This document shows positions 1 to 8,257 of a DNA stretch of 64,000 nucleotides, piece after piece. Position numbers and translations under genes: made by a program. This DNA comes from Superficieibacter sp. 1612_C1 (lineage in GTDB: Bacteria > Pseudomonadota > Gammaproteobacteria > Enterobacterales > Enterobacteriaceae). The notes under the pieces were generated by a model. The model ran no database searches. It was not told the DNA's origin and was given only the letters and a program-made list of their open reading frames with translations. Position 1 is the first letter of the stretch; every line of letters starts with the position of its first letter. The DNA lies in assembly GCF_015234305.1 (NCBI RefSeq), contig NZ_JADGMI010000001.1, positions 1,054,001-1,118,000 on the forward strand. Reading direction: 5' to 3'.

Positions 1-802
1 CAGATGAGCGGCCGCCATGCGGTACCTGTTTACCGGTCAGGATTTGCGTAAGCTGTTTAGCCCCCCCGGAAGGGTATTTGGTGGGGATCACCCGCAGAGC
101 AATATCGTGCGCATCTGCCAGTACTGCACGCAGCATGGAAATAGCCTGCGGCTTGTTATCTTCAATGCCGATCAACACCTGCCGGGGCTGTAAAATATGC
201 GCGAGGATGCGCACGCCTTCGATAATTTGCGCGGCGCACTCCTGCATCAGCCGATCGTCAGCAGTAATATAGGGTTCGCACTCGGCCGCATTAATAATCA
301 GCGTTTCGATTTTATCGCCGCCGCCGCGCAGTTTACTGCCGGTAGGGAAACCGGCACCGCCTAACCCTGCCACGCCGTATTGATGAATTCGCTCGATCAG
401 CTCGTCACGGCTTTTACTGTGATAGTCTTGCCAGCCGTCACGATCTATCCAGCGGTCTTCGCCATCGGCATCGATAATGACGCTTAATTCAGCCAGCGCG
501 GAAGGATGCGCGGTAGAGTGGGGGGCAATCGCCGATACCACGCCAGACGTGGGTGCATGTACAGGCAGCATACGTCCCCAGCCGCGGGTCAACGGCTGAC
601 CACGCAGGACATAATCGCCTGCCTTCACGCACAACTCGCCCTCAGCACCGATGTGCTGCTTCAGTGGAATAACAAAGCGCTGCGCCAGCGGCACTTGACG
701 CAGCGGCGTCACGCTGGACTGAGTTTTCATTTCCGGCGGATGGATACCGCCGTTGAAATCCCAAATCTTGTCCTTTCTGAAGGCAGAAAATAGTTTAAAC
801 AT
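1..802 (-). CDS. rsxC: Electron transport complex subunit RsxC (partial, N-terminal part)
   Basis: This is the first 267 codons of RsxC, running off the left edge of the window. RsxC is the peripheral iron-sulfur/flavin subunit of the RsxABCDGE membrane complex, which helps keep SoxR reduced and is related to Rnf ion-pumping complexes. The translation starts [19 protein letters not shown] and matches E. coli RsxC closely, including the conserved stretch around GGAGFP. The ATG at 800-802 overlaps the end of rsxB by 8 bases, as expected of translationally coupled genes. The iron-sulfur part and the repeat-rich C terminus lie outside the window. Confidence 0.95.
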   Translation of the reverse strand, partial: MFKLFSAFRKDKIWDFNGGIHPPEMKTQSSVTPLRQVPLAQRFVIPLKQHIGAEGELCVKAGDYVLRGQPLTRGWGRMLPVHAPTSGVVSAIAPHSTAHPSALAELSVIIDADGEDRWIDRDGWQDYHSKSRDELIERIHQYGVAGLGGAGFPTGSKLRGGGDKIETLIINAAECEPYITADDRLMQECAAQIIEGVRILAHILQPRQVLIGIEDNKPQAISMLRAVLADAHDIALRVIPTKYPSGGAKQLTQILTGKQVPHGGRSS

Positions 803-1376
803 GGTGTTCCACAGGAATGATACGGACGGGGATGGTCTGTAAATCCCATTTCCAGTTTTCAGTGGTGGTGGCTGCCGGTTGCAGGGTAATACACTGCGTC
901 GGGCAGGGATCCACACACAGATTACAGCCGGTGCACAGGTCGTTCATCACGGTATGCATTGCGCGGGTTGCGCCAATAATGGCGTCAACCGGGCAGGCCT
1001 GAATGCATTTGGTGCAACCAATGCAATTATTTTCATCAATAACCGCCAGCATCCGAACCGGCTCAAGCGTCTGCGCATCGCCCTCTATCGGTTGCGGGTC
1101 AACGTTAAGCAAGGTGGCTATTTTTAGCATCACCGCTTCGCCACCGGGCGCACATTTATTGATGCTCTCGCCGTTGCGACCTACCGCCTCAGCGTAGGGG
1201 CGACAGCCGGGAAAACCACACTGTCCGCACTGGCTCTGGGGTAAAATGGCATCAATTTTTTCAACAATCGGATCTTCCTCAACCGCAAAGCGACGGGAGG
1301 CGTAGCCCAACAGAATACCAAAAATCAGCCCGAGAATGCCGAGCGCCGCAATCGCTATCCAGATCGCCGTCATCAC
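795..1376 (-). CDS. rsxB: Electron transport complex subunit RsxB (ferredoxin-type)
   Basis: A 193-residue iron-sulfur protein of the Rsx complex that relays electrons at the inner membrane. It has one N-terminal membrane anchor (about residues 5-25). A four-cysteine cluster follows (C50, C53, C58, C75, in the CGQCGFPGC context). Two ferredoxin 4Fe-4S motifs come next (C118/121/124/128 and C148/151/154/158). Length and sequence match E. coli RsxB (192 residues). The start overlaps the rsxA stop by 4 bases (ATGA) and the end overlaps rsxC, so the three genes form one tightly packed operon. RsxB normally stays anchored and cytoplasmic-facing. Confidence 0.97.
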   Translation of the reverse strand: MMTAIWIAIAALGILGLIFGILLGYASRRFAVEEDPIVEKIDAILPQSQCGQCGFPGCRPYAEAVGRNGESINKCAPGGEAVMLKIATLLNVDPQPIEGDAQTLEPVRMLAVIDENNCIGCTKCIQACPVDAIIGATRAMHTVMNDLCTGCNLCVDPCPTQCITLQPAATTTENWKWDLQTIPVRIIPVEHHV

Positions 1377-1954
1377 AGTTTCACCAGACCGCTAAAGCCC
1401 ATGAAGGCCAGTGACATCAGCCCTGCGGTAATCAGAGCGATAGCGTTGCCGCGAAACGGCGCGGGCACGTTGGCCACTGCCAGGCGCTCGCGAATGGCGG
1501 CGAACAGGACCATCACCAGCGAGAAACCCGCCGCGGCCGAAAAGCCGTACAGCGCCGACTGAAGAAAGTTATGCCCGAGATTAATATTCAACAGGGCGAC
1601 GCCGAGCACCGCGCAGTTAGTGGTGATCAGCGGCAGAAAAATACCCAGCAGGCGATACAGCGCCGGGCTGGTTTTGCGCACTACCATCTCGGTAAACTGC
1701 ACAACCACGGCAATGACCAGGATAAAGGCCAGGGTACGCAGATAGACTAAATCCAGCGGAATGAGGATCCAGTTATCAATCAGCCACGCACAGACAGACG
1801 CCAGCGTCATCACAAAGGTGGTGGCCAGTCCCATACCCATCGCTGTTTCCAGCTTTTTAGAGACCCCCATAAAGGGGCACAGGCCCAGAAACTTCACCAG
1901 GACGAAGTTGTTTACCAGGACTGTTCCAACAAATAGCAATAAATAGTCAGTCAT
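1373..1954 (-). CDS. rsxA: Electron transport complex subunit RsxA
   Basis: An integral inner-membrane subunit of the Rsx (Rnf-like) complex. The 193 residues are almost identical to E. coli RsxA, beginning [16 protein letters not shown], with about six hydrophobic segments. The conserved LCPFMG and TTNCAVLG stretches carry the cysteines proposed in this family to hold an iron-sulfur cluster. It is the first gene of the minus-strand rsxABC run. The 77 bases separating it from ydgK probably hold its promoter. Function is by homology only. Confidence 0.97.
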   Translation of the reverse strand: MTDYLLLFVGTVLVNNFVLVKFLGLCPFMGVSKKLETAMGMGLATTFVMTLASVCAWLIDNWILIPLDLVYLRTLAFILVIAVVVQFTEMVVRKTSPALYRLLGIFLPLITTNCAVLGVALLNINLGHNFLQSALYGFSAAAGFSLVMVLFAAIRERLAVANVPAPFRGNAIALITAGLMSLAFMGFSGLVKL

Positions 1955-2031
1955 TATTCGACCTGAAACAAAAAAAGCCGTCTATTATCGGTCAAACCAG
2001 ACCAGGCGACAACAGGATAACTGTAGGGTTA

Positions 2032-2478
2032 TTACGGATTGACGAAAGTGCTTTTTACCCGCTGCGATCGTCTGAAATAGGGGGCCAGTAGCGCAGCCGC
2101 AAGAAGAGGGAACAGCAGTTGCCTGATTGCCAGCGCGTCGGAGACCGGGGCGAAAGCAAAGGCCTTGATCGCCAATACCACGGAGATCAGTAGCCAGACA
2201 ATATAGTGCTTCGGCACTGATTTACGGCGTTTGAAAAAGGCGATGGTTAACCACAGCGTATAAAACCACATGGCGACGGCGAACGCGCAGGAGATAGCCC
2301 ACAGGGTGACATAGCTGCTGCTTTGCGTCTTCAGCGACGCCAACATTTCTGGTGTCATTAGCGCACCTGCATAAATCAACAACGATAGCGACGCGCTGAA
2401 TAAGGCCAGCAGCAGCCAGGCTAAAGGTGCCAGCAGCCAGCCGCCAATACGTTCACCGGATTTTACAGACATGCCCAC
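2032..2478 (-). CDS. ydgK: Inner membrane protein YdgK (DUF2569 family)
   Basis: A 148-residue membrane protein with four hydrophobic stretches (roughly residues 13-35, 58-80, 94-110 and 118-138) and a short basic C-terminal tail. It lies directly upstream of rsxA on the same strand, as in E. coli and Salmonella, which identifies it as YdgK. Its molecular role is unknown. Two in-frame ATGs (codons 1 and 3) make the exact start uncertain by two residues. The 77-base gap to rsxA leaves open whether the two are cotranscribed. Confidence 0.85.
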   Translation of the reverse strand: MGMSVKSGERIGGWLLAPLAWLLLALFSASLSLLIYAGALMTPEMLASLKTQSSSYVTLWAISCAFAVAMWFYTLWLTIAFFKRRKSVPKHYIVWLLISVVLAIKAFAFAPVSDALAIRQLLFPLLAAALLAPYFRRSQRVKSTFVNP

Positions 2479-2555
2479 TCCAGAAATTAGCGCCAGAAAA
2501 GAGGTCTACGACCGGGCGGGAAGTATAAAACAACTGGCGCTATTATTTACAGACT

Positions 2556-2771
2556 TTATTGCACGTATCGCCAGACGGTCTTTGGAACCTGACCGATATC
2601 GAACAATTTACCACCTGACACCAGCTCGGCACGACGGTGGTCGGCAGCCCGGTACATATTGATGATTTCGGCCTCGTCGGTCAGGTTATAGTTGAGGTGG
2701 TCAAACAGTTTTTCCAGGCTTTCAAGGGAGCTGATTTTACGAAACTTTAATAAGTAGTCCTGAACGGTCAT
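2556..2771 (-). CDS. cnu: Nucleoid-associated protein Cnu (YdgT), Hha family
   Basis: A 71-residue Hha/YmoA-family protein that binds H-NS or StpA and modulates silencing of horizontally acquired genes; Cnu was also described as an oriC-binding protein. The translation from the ATG at 2769-2771 ([20 protein letters not shown]...) matches E. coli Cnu in length and sequence. The open frame continues 55 codons further upstream, but that extension resembles nothing known and the family length is 71, so the internal ATG is preferred. An H-NS helper near an AT-rich island is suggestive, but this gene is core in enterics. Confidence 0.93.
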   Translation of the reverse strand: MTVQDYLLKFRKISSLESLEKLFDHLNYNLTDEAEIINMYRAADHRRAELVSGGKLFDIGQVPKTVWRYVQ

Positions 2772-3005
2772 ATTAAGTGGGTCCATTTTATAATGAGAAT
2801 AATTATATGAATTTAGACTTATCACATCAGGATATGCATCAAGGGCCGTGCTTTTACCCGTACTATGCTTATCAGCCATCGCTGGAAGCGACGCTTCCCA
2901 GGGCTGAATGCCGCACACGTTATTTAAACCATACAAGGTAAAAGCAAAAACACGAATAATTTCTGGTTTACTTAAAAGGGATGTAAAGCATATCCATCAG
3001 ATATA

Positions 3006-3027
3006 GCAGGTGCCGAAGGGCACCTGC
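3006..3027 (-). terminator. Hairpin after the glycosidase gene
   Basis: A perfect 9-bp inverted repeat (3006-3014 and 3019-3027) with a GAAG loop starts 11 bases past the glycosidase stop codon. There is no long T-run on the minus-strand side, so termination may be partial or factor-assisted. The rest of 2772-3005, between this hairpin and cnu, shows no gene. Confidence 0.6.
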
Positions 3028-3037
3028 GAAGAGAAGA

Positions 3038-4438
3038 TTAACGCTGTTCGCCGTGGCTGGCAATCACGTTCTGATACCAGTAGTAACTCTTTTTGCGTTT
3101 GCGTGCTAAATCCTGGCTATGATCGACATAAACAAAGCCGTACTGTTTTTTATAACCGTTCAGCCAGCTCAACAGATCGATAAACGACCACGGATAATAG
3201 CCACGAACATCGGCACCGGCCTTGATAGCCTTTTCCAGCGCGTCGATATGCATGCGCAAATAGTCAATACGCGGGTCATCGAGCACTTCACCGTCGACAA
3301 CAGGGTCTTTCGCGCCCAGACCATTTTCGGTGATGTAAATCGGAATATCGCCATAGCGCGCTTTTATCATCATAATGCCGTCGGTTAATCCCTGCGGCCA
3401 AATCTCCCAGTCCCAGTCGGTATAAACCCCTTCTGGGTTGCGAACGAATTTAAACAACCCCTTAAAGCCGAACTCGCCGCCGCTCTGGCGTTCACTGCTG
3501 TGATTCGCCTGGGTGCGCGTTTCGTGCGGATTCGCCGCCACGGTTTCACGCCGATAATAATTGAGACCAATAAAATCGCAGCGGTTATCACGCAGCAGCG
3601 CCATATCGTCAGGGGCGCATTGTGGAACGCCCCACAGCTGCTGAGTTTGCTGGAGCAGTTCGTCGGGATAAGCGCCTTTAAGGATCGGATCGTAAAACCA
3701 GTGCGTATGAATGGCATCGGCCAATTCGGTGGCGGCAATGTCTTCAGGGCTCTGCGTTAACGGAGTATGCGGCTGAAGGACGTTAACAAAGCCGATTTCA
3801 CCGTTAATGCCGCTTTCGCGAAACGCGCGGACCGCCATGGCATGAGCAATAAAAACGTGGTGACAGGACTGAATCGCGCGGGCGGGATCGTTAACGGAAG
3901 GGGGATGGCTGCCGGTGATGTAGCCATGGCCGATGAACACAATCGTTTCATTAAAGGTGGCCCACAGTTTAACTCTGTCGCCAAAGCGCTCGTAGCACAG
4001 ACGCGCATACTCAACAAAGGCCTCCGCCGTCGCGCGGGACTCCCAGCCGCCCTCATCCTGCAAGGCCTGAGGAAGATCCCAGTGGTAAAGCGTCAGCATA
4101 GGCTCGATATTATGCGCCAGCAGTTCATCGATCAGATCGCTGTAGAATTTCACCCCGGCTTCATTAATCTCGCCACGCCCGTTGGGCAGCAGGCGCGGCC
4201 AGGATACGGAAAAACGGTAGCTTTGCAGCCCCATCTCCGCCATTAACGCCACATCCTCGCGGAAACGGTGGTAGTGATCGACGGCGACGTCACCGTTGGT
4301 ATCCTGATAAGTCGTGCCGGGTTGATGTGAAAAAATGTCCCAGATAGACGGGCCTTTGCCGTCTTTATCATGTGCGCCTTCAACCTGGTACGCCGCCGTC
4401 GCCGCGCCCCACAGAAAATTGTCCGGAAAAGCAGCCAT
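3038..4438 (-). CDS. Family 1 glycoside hydrolase, probable 6-phospho-beta-glucosidase type
   Basis: A 466-residue GH1 enzyme. The acid/base glutamate is E164 in TFNE and the nucleophile is E371 in YITENG. Near the C terminus the stretch LSWLNGYKKQY (S424, K431, Y433) lines up with the phosphate-binding Ser, Lys and Tyr of LacG-type 6-phospho-beta-galactosidases, where true beta-glucosidases have a Glu-Trp pair. A phosphorylated disaccharide or aryl-glycoside is therefore the likely substrate. No PTS permease lies next to it. The ATG at 4436-4438 is preferred because AGGAG sits 6 bases ahead of it; the frame stays open 19 codons further. It stands between cnu and blr, where E. coli has no gene, so it is accessory. 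Confidence 0.88.
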   Translation of the reverse strand: MAAFPDNFLWGAATAAYQVEGAHDKDGKGPSIWDIFSHQPGTTYQDTNGDVAVDHYHRFREDVALMAEMGLQSYRFSVSWPRLLPNGRGEINEAGVKFYSDLIDELLAHNIEPMLTLYHWDLPQALQDEGGWESRATAEAFVEYARLCYERFGDRVKLWATFNETIVFIGHGYITGSHPPSVNDPARAIQSCHHVFIAHAMAVRAFRESGINGEIGFVNVLQPHTPLTQSPEDIAATELADAIHTHWFYDPILKGAYPDELLQQTQQLWGVPQCAPDDMALLRDNRCDFIGLNYYRRETVAANPHETRTQANHSSERQSGGEFGFKGLFKFVRNPEGVYTDWDWEIWPQGLTDGIMMIKARYGDIPIYITENGLGAKDPVVDGEVLDDPRIDYLRMHIDALEKAIKAGADVRGYYPWSFIDLLSWLNGYKKQYGFVYVDHSQDLARKRKKSYYWYQNVIASHGEQR

Positions 4439-4550
4439 GCTCATCTCCTGTTCGTTAAAAACAACAGTGTAAGAAGAGCGATTGAGGGTATGCAACCGGT
4501 TTCAGAAACCGGTTGCAGCATTGCGAGCCGGATCACTTTCCAGGACGATA

Positions 4551-4688
4551 TTATTTATGCAGTGACGGTGTATCCGTCTGCGGTGGTTCGTAGTTGTCGA
4601 TATGATTCGCGGCGATGAGTAAAAGTACGGTAAGGCCCACGACAGCCCAACCGGCCATTTCAAGGATGCGTGAAAAAGGAGACGACAT
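4551..4688 (-). CDS. blr: Small inner-membrane protein Blr (divisome-associated)
   Basis: A 45-codon gene encoding a single-pass membrane protein. The translation contains RILEMAGWAVVGLTVLLLI followed by HIDNYEPP, matching E. coli Blr (41 residues, with IELTGW and HIDNYQPP in the same places). Blr was named for beta-lactam resistance and later tied to the cell-division apparatus. The hydrophobic segment covers about residues 12-27. The predicted N terminus is four residues longer than in E. coli. It lies between ydgJ and cnu as in E. coli, but here the glycosidase gene is inserted downstream on the same strand. Confidence 0.88.
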   Translation of the reverse strand: MSSPFSRILEMAGWAVVGLTVLLLIAANHIDNYEPPQTDTPSLHK

Positions 4689-4901
4689 AATCTTATAAAC
4701 CCAATTAAAAATGTCGGTAAATGCTACCTGGCACGCAGGAGGACAGCAAGTCGTGACCCGATTTAATTTATGTCACATGAATTGCGGGGTTATTTGTCGG
4801 TAACAATGATGAAAACTCAAACGTTACGTGGTGTTATTAATGTGTTGTGGCGGCAGGAAAGATAGGGTGAAATAGGGGCTGGTAAAAAAGAGGGCTATAA
4901 G

Positions 4902-5945
4902 ATGAGTGACAGTTTACGCGTTGGATTAATTGGTTACGGTTATGCCAGTAAGACATTTCATGCACCGCTCATTGACGGCACTCCGGGACTGGAACTGGCG
5001 GTCGTCTCCAGTAGCGATGAAAGTAAAGTTAAAGCCGACTGGCCGGGAGTAAAGGTCGTTTCCGAGCCGAAGCACCTCTTCAATGACCCCTCTATTGATC
5101 TGATTGTGATCCCCACGCCGAATGACACCCATTTCCCGCTGGCAAAAGCGGCGCTGGAAGCGGGCAAACATGTGGTGGTGGATAAGCCCTTTACCGTGAC
5201 GTTGTCACAAGCGCGCGAGCTGGATACGCTGGCAAAAAGTCTGGGACGGCTGCTGTCGGTGTTTCATAACCGTCGCTGGGACAGCGATTTCCTGACCGTT
5301 AAAGCACTGCTCGCAGAAGGCACGCTGGGAGAAGTGGCGTGGTTTGAATCCCATTTTGATCGCTATCGCCCGCAGGTGCGCAATCGCTGGCGCGAACAGG
5401 GTGGCCCGGGCAGCGGTATCTGGTATGACTTAGGGCCGCATCTGTTGGATCAGGCTGTCAATTTATTTGGCCTGCCGGTCAGCATGACCGTCGATTTAGC
5501 CCAGCTTCGTCCGGGTGCCCAGTCCACCGACTATTTTCATGCTATCCTCAGCTACCCGCAGCGGCGCGTGGTTCTGCATGGTACGCTGCTGGCCGCCGCT
5601 GAGACCGCGCGTTATATCATTCACGGTTCGCGCGGCAGCTACATCAAGTATGGTCTCGATCCGCAGGAAGAGCGGCTGAAAAACGGGGAGCGTCTGCCGC
5701 AGGAAGACTGGGGCTATGATATGCGTGACGGCGTACTGACGCAGGCAACAGGAGAAGATCGGGTGGAAGCCGCGCCGCTGCTGACCAGCCCGGGTAACTA
5801 TCCGGCTTATTATGCGGCGATCCGTGATGCGCTGAACGGTCACGGTGAGAATCCGGTTCCCGCCAGCCAGGCCATTCAGATTATGGAACTGATTGAACGT
5901 GGGATCGAATCCTCAAAACAACGTGCCACGGTGAATCTGGCATAA
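4902..5945 (+). CDS. ydgJ: Gfo/Idh/MocA-family oxidoreductase YdgJ
   Basis: A 347-residue NAD(P)-dependent oxidoreductase. The N-terminal Rossmann fold shows GLIGYGYASKTFHAPL at residues 8-23. The family EKP-type motif is present as VVVDKPFTV near residue 93, carrying the conserved lysine, and a C-terminal substrate domain follows. Sequence and length match E. coli YdgJ (346). The physiological substrate is not established. It is divergent from blr across 213 bases and convergent with add, sharing the hairpin at 5951-5977. Confidence 0.93.
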   Translation: MSDSLRVGLIGYGYASKTFHAPLIDGTPGLELAVVSSSDESKVKADWPGVKVVSEPKHLFNDPSIDLIVIPTPNDTHFPLAKAALEAGKHVVVDKPFTVTLSQARELDTLAKSLGRLLSVFHNRRWDSDFLTVKALLAEGTLGEVAWFESHFDRYRPQVRNRWREQGGPGSGIWYDLGPHLLDQAVNLFGLPVSMTVDLAQLRPGAQSTDYFHAILSYPQRRVVLHGTLLAAAETARYIIHGSRGSYIKYGLDPQEERLKNGERLPQEDWGYDMRDGVLTQATGEDRVEAAPLLTSPGNYPAYYAAIRDALNGHGENPVPASQAIQIMELIERGIESSKQRATVNLA

Positions 5946-5950
5946 CCGTT

Positions 5951-5977
5951 TCCCGCTCATCACGTTGATGAGCGGGA
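5951..5977. terminator. Bidirectional terminator between ydgJ and add
   Basis: A 10-bp perfect inverted repeat (5951-5960 with 5968-5977) and a 7-base loop fills the 38-base gap between the two convergent genes. It can serve both, although neither side has a strong T-run. Confidence 0.7.
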
Positions 5978-5983
5978 TATTCA

Positions 5984-6985
5984 TTAGCGTTGTGCGACGC
6001 GCTGAATCAATGCTGCCTTTTCCTGCGGCGTCAGAAAGGCAATTTCCAGGCCGTTAATTTGCGCCTGGCGGATTTGCTGCGGGCTCAGACCGGCGGCAGG
6101 GGCTGCCACCGTATACTCATGAATGATATCCACGCCTTGCACCGCCGGATCGTCGGTATTAAGCGTTGCCAGCACGCCCTGTTCGAGGAACGTTTTCAGG
6201 GGATGGTGAGCGAGGCTCGCCACGGTGCTGGTCTGAATGTTAGAGGTCAAACAGGACTCGATGCCGATCCGCTGCTCACGTAAAAATTCCATGAGCGCCG
6301 GATCTTCAACCGCTTTAACCCCGTGACCAATACGCTCAGCGCCCAGTTCGCGAATCGCCTGCCAGATACTTTCCGGACCAGCCGCTTCCCCGGCGTGGAC
6401 GGTGATATGCCAGCCGGCATCGCGCGCGCGGTTAAAATGACTCAGGAATAACGACCCCGGAAAACCCAGTTCATCGCCCGCCAGGTCCAGTGCCGTAATA
6501 CCGTCGCGGTGCGCCAGCAATGCCTCAAGCTCCTGCTGACACGCCGCTTCGCCAAAGGTGCGGCTCATAATGCCAATCAGGCGGGCCTCCACGCCAAAAT
6601 CACGGCTGCCTTCACGAACGCCTGCAATCACGGCTTCAACGACACCCTCTATCGGCAGGTTATGCTCCATCGCCATATAGCCAGGTGAGAAACGTAACTC
6701 GACATAGTGCAGACCGTTGTGGGCCGCATCCTCCATATTTTCATACGCCACACGGCGGCAGGCCTCCAGCGAGGCAAGGACTTTCACGCCCCAGTCGAGT
6801 TTTGCCAGAAAACTGACCAGGTCTGGCTCATTACGGGTGACCTGCACATGCGGAATAAGCGCGCTAAGCGTATCGGCGGGAAGCTTGAGATTGTACTGGC
6901 GACCGAGGTCAAGAATAGTTTGGGCGCGAATGTTGCCATCCAGATGGCGGTGAATATCGGTCAATGGGAGGGTTGTATCAATCAT
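5984..6985 (-). CDS. add: Adenosine deaminase
   Basis: A 333-residue enzyme that hydrolyses adenosine and deoxyadenosine to inosine and deoxyinosine in purine salvage. Metal-binding HRHLDGN is at residues 12-18. The catalytic stretch HAGEAAG (about 197-203), the GHGVKA histidine and NTDDPAV near residue 278 are all present, so the active site is complete. Length equals E. coli Add. The ATG is preceded by a weak GAG element. The promoter region immediately upstream coincides with the left boundary repeat of the gtr island (7005-7024), so expression may differ from relatives lacking the insertion. Confidence 0.97.
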   Translation of the reverse strand: MIDTTLPLTDIHRHLDGNIRAQTILDLGRQYNLKLPADTLSALIPHVQVTRNEPDLVSFLAKLDWGVKVLASLEACRRVAYENMEDAAHNGLHYVELRFSPGYMAMEHNLPIEGVVEAVIAGVREGSRDFGVEARLIGIMSRTFGEAACQQELEALLAHRDGITALDLAGDELGFPGSLFLSHFNRARDAGWHITVHAGEAAGPESIWQAIRELGAERIGHGVKAVEDPALMEFLREQRIGIESCLTSNIQTSTVASLAHHPLKTFLEQGVLATLNTDDPAVQGVDIIHEYTVAAPAAGLSPQQIRQAQINGLEIAFLTPQEKAALIQRVAQR

Positions 6986-7004
6986 GATCGCACTCTTTTT
7001 TTAA

Positions 7005-7024
7005 GTAAAGTGCGATCCATTATA
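7005..7024. repeat. Left copy of 20-bp direct repeat, candidate attachment site
   Basis: The 20 bases GTAAAGTGCGATCCATTATA occur here and again, identically, at 11751-11770; the flanking bases differ. The two copies exactly bracket the AT-rich phage-remnant/gtr segment between add and malY, as expected for attL/attR left by site-specific integration. No integrase gene remains. Bases 7009-7017 also pair with 6986-6994 to form a hairpin in the add leader. Confidence 0.7.
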
Positions 7025-7046
7025 CATCACATTGCTAACCTGTTAG
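7012..7046 (-). promoter_or_regulatory. Predicted add promoter, half inside the island boundary repeat
   Basis: On the minus strand a perfect TATAAT (7019-7024) lies 34 bases before the add ATG. The hexamer CTAACA (4 of 6 matches to TTGACA) lies 16 bp further upstream at 7041-7046. The TATAAT belongs to the 20-bp repeat shared with 11751-11770, but the upstream hexamer belongs to the island. Beside the right-hand repeat copy no comparable hexamer is seen at that spacing. This is inference from sequence only. Confidence 0.5.
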
Positions 7047-7084
7047 AAATGCTGGATAAATCATGCACCTAAGAATGTGAAAGG

Positions 7085-7830
7085 AGAAGTCTGGAGGAAA
7101 GATAATCGCACCAGAAGTTACCACGATGAATCTTGTAATTCGGATCAATATCAACTTTAACACGCTCTCGGCGACTGGCAATTGGGTGCCTGGGGAGTAC
7201 CCGCCACCCTTACAATTAAAGATCACTCTTTGGCCCGTACAGGATTATTAGGTAGTTCTGACGTCGCCTATCCATTCGAATTCAGAGACTGCTTTTATAT
7301 TAACGCTTTCATTTACGACATAGGATAAATTATGGCTACCATAGTAGTGCTTCAGGTGCTAACAACTACTGTTTTGGTTGGGATGGGCAAGGATGATCCT
7401 TTACGTTGATAATACTGCGGTCGGCTCTTTGAACACCACGTCAACGTCAGACTTGGGACTGAAGAAAGATATCAAGAATAACACGCAGTGTGACAGGCTG
7501 GTGGCGCTAAATGAGGTGATGTACTAGGCCACTGCGACATTTAAAATGAGGGCCCGAGGTGACGTTATCCCCGAGTCGCCGAGATGCTGAGCTTTATCGC
7601 TAACGACCTGAAGGCCGTTAGTCCGGAATGTATTTCGGGTCATGGACTGGAGAAAGAGTACGAACCGGACCCGCTGAAAGCCTACACCCCTGAACCGATC
7701 GCCATGATCGCAAACTTACTCTGGCACTACAGGCACAGCAGGACTTAATCCCTGACCTGCAAAAACAGTTAACTCCCTCAAAGCTCAAATTATTTCTTGG
7801 CCTTAAACTAATCAATGCCATACCTTAAAT
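7085..7830 (+). pseudogene. Remnant of a phage tail-fibre gene with C-terminal S74 chaperone domain
   Basis: Successive plus-strand frames give pieces of one tail-fibre protein. Around 7206-7330 the frame reads TLTIKDHSLARTGLLG. Around 7410-7530 it reads NTTSTSDLGLKKDIKN then LVALNEVMY, the start of a peptidase-S74-like intramolecular chaperone (normally TSD-x-RLK). From 7584 it reads MLSFIANDLKAVSPE, and from about 7710 KLTLALQAQQDLIPDLQKQ, its coiled-coil tail. At least three frameshifts and several stops separate the pieces, so the gene is dead. It fixes the island as phage-derived. Exact ends are uncertain. Confidence 0.75.
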
Positions 7831-8228
7831 TCATTCTTCATTCTTCATTCTTCATCCTTTAAACGAAGTTATGCCATACTGAACACAATGCTGCGCAAAC
7901 TTAGCCTGAGCAGATTGCTGCGCCCGAAGCAAAGGAAATTTCAGATATGACGGCTAACGTTGCTGCGAGTATACCATCTCAACTTTTCATATTGGGAATG
8001 AAGAAAGCTTCTGATATTCATGTAATATAGCTAGCCATCATTAAAACTGAAGGGTGTCCGTGTATGACGAAAAGACATTAAAATGCGTGACTGTGCAAGT
8101 TCCCCTGAAATACAGATGACATAACTGTCTGTATCAAAGATACTTACTCCTGTAATACACTTTAACAGACGGGGGAATGGAGATAACTAAAATCACAGAG
8201 AGAAATGTTAACTATAACGATTTTAAAT
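7831..8228. other. Intergenic stretch inside the gtr island, no gene seen
   Basis: This AT-rich stretch lies between the tail-fibre remnant and the end of the gtrC-like gene. No reading frame with recognisable protein similarity, no structured RNA and no repeat array was found. It is probably decayed prophage sequence. Confidence 0.5.
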
Positions 8229-8249
8229 ACAGCCCCGCAATGGGGCTGT
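8229..8249 (-). terminator. Terminator of the gtr operon
   Basis: A perfect 8-bp inverted repeat (8229-8236 with 8242-8249) with a 5-base loop begins 9 bases past the gtrC-like stop. On the minus strand it is followed by ATTTAAAAT, a weak T-rich tract. Confidence 0.65.
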
Positions 8250-8257
8250 GAGGGCGG

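Noticed and set aside
2772-2936. 55-codon upstream extension of the cnu frame
   Set aside because: No similarity to Cnu/Hha proteins; the family length of 71 residues is reached from the internal ATG at 2771.
7035-7821. Minus-strand frames at 7035-7226 and 7618-7821
   Set aside because: They are antisense to the tail-fibre remnant, whose plus-strand frames give recognisable protein.
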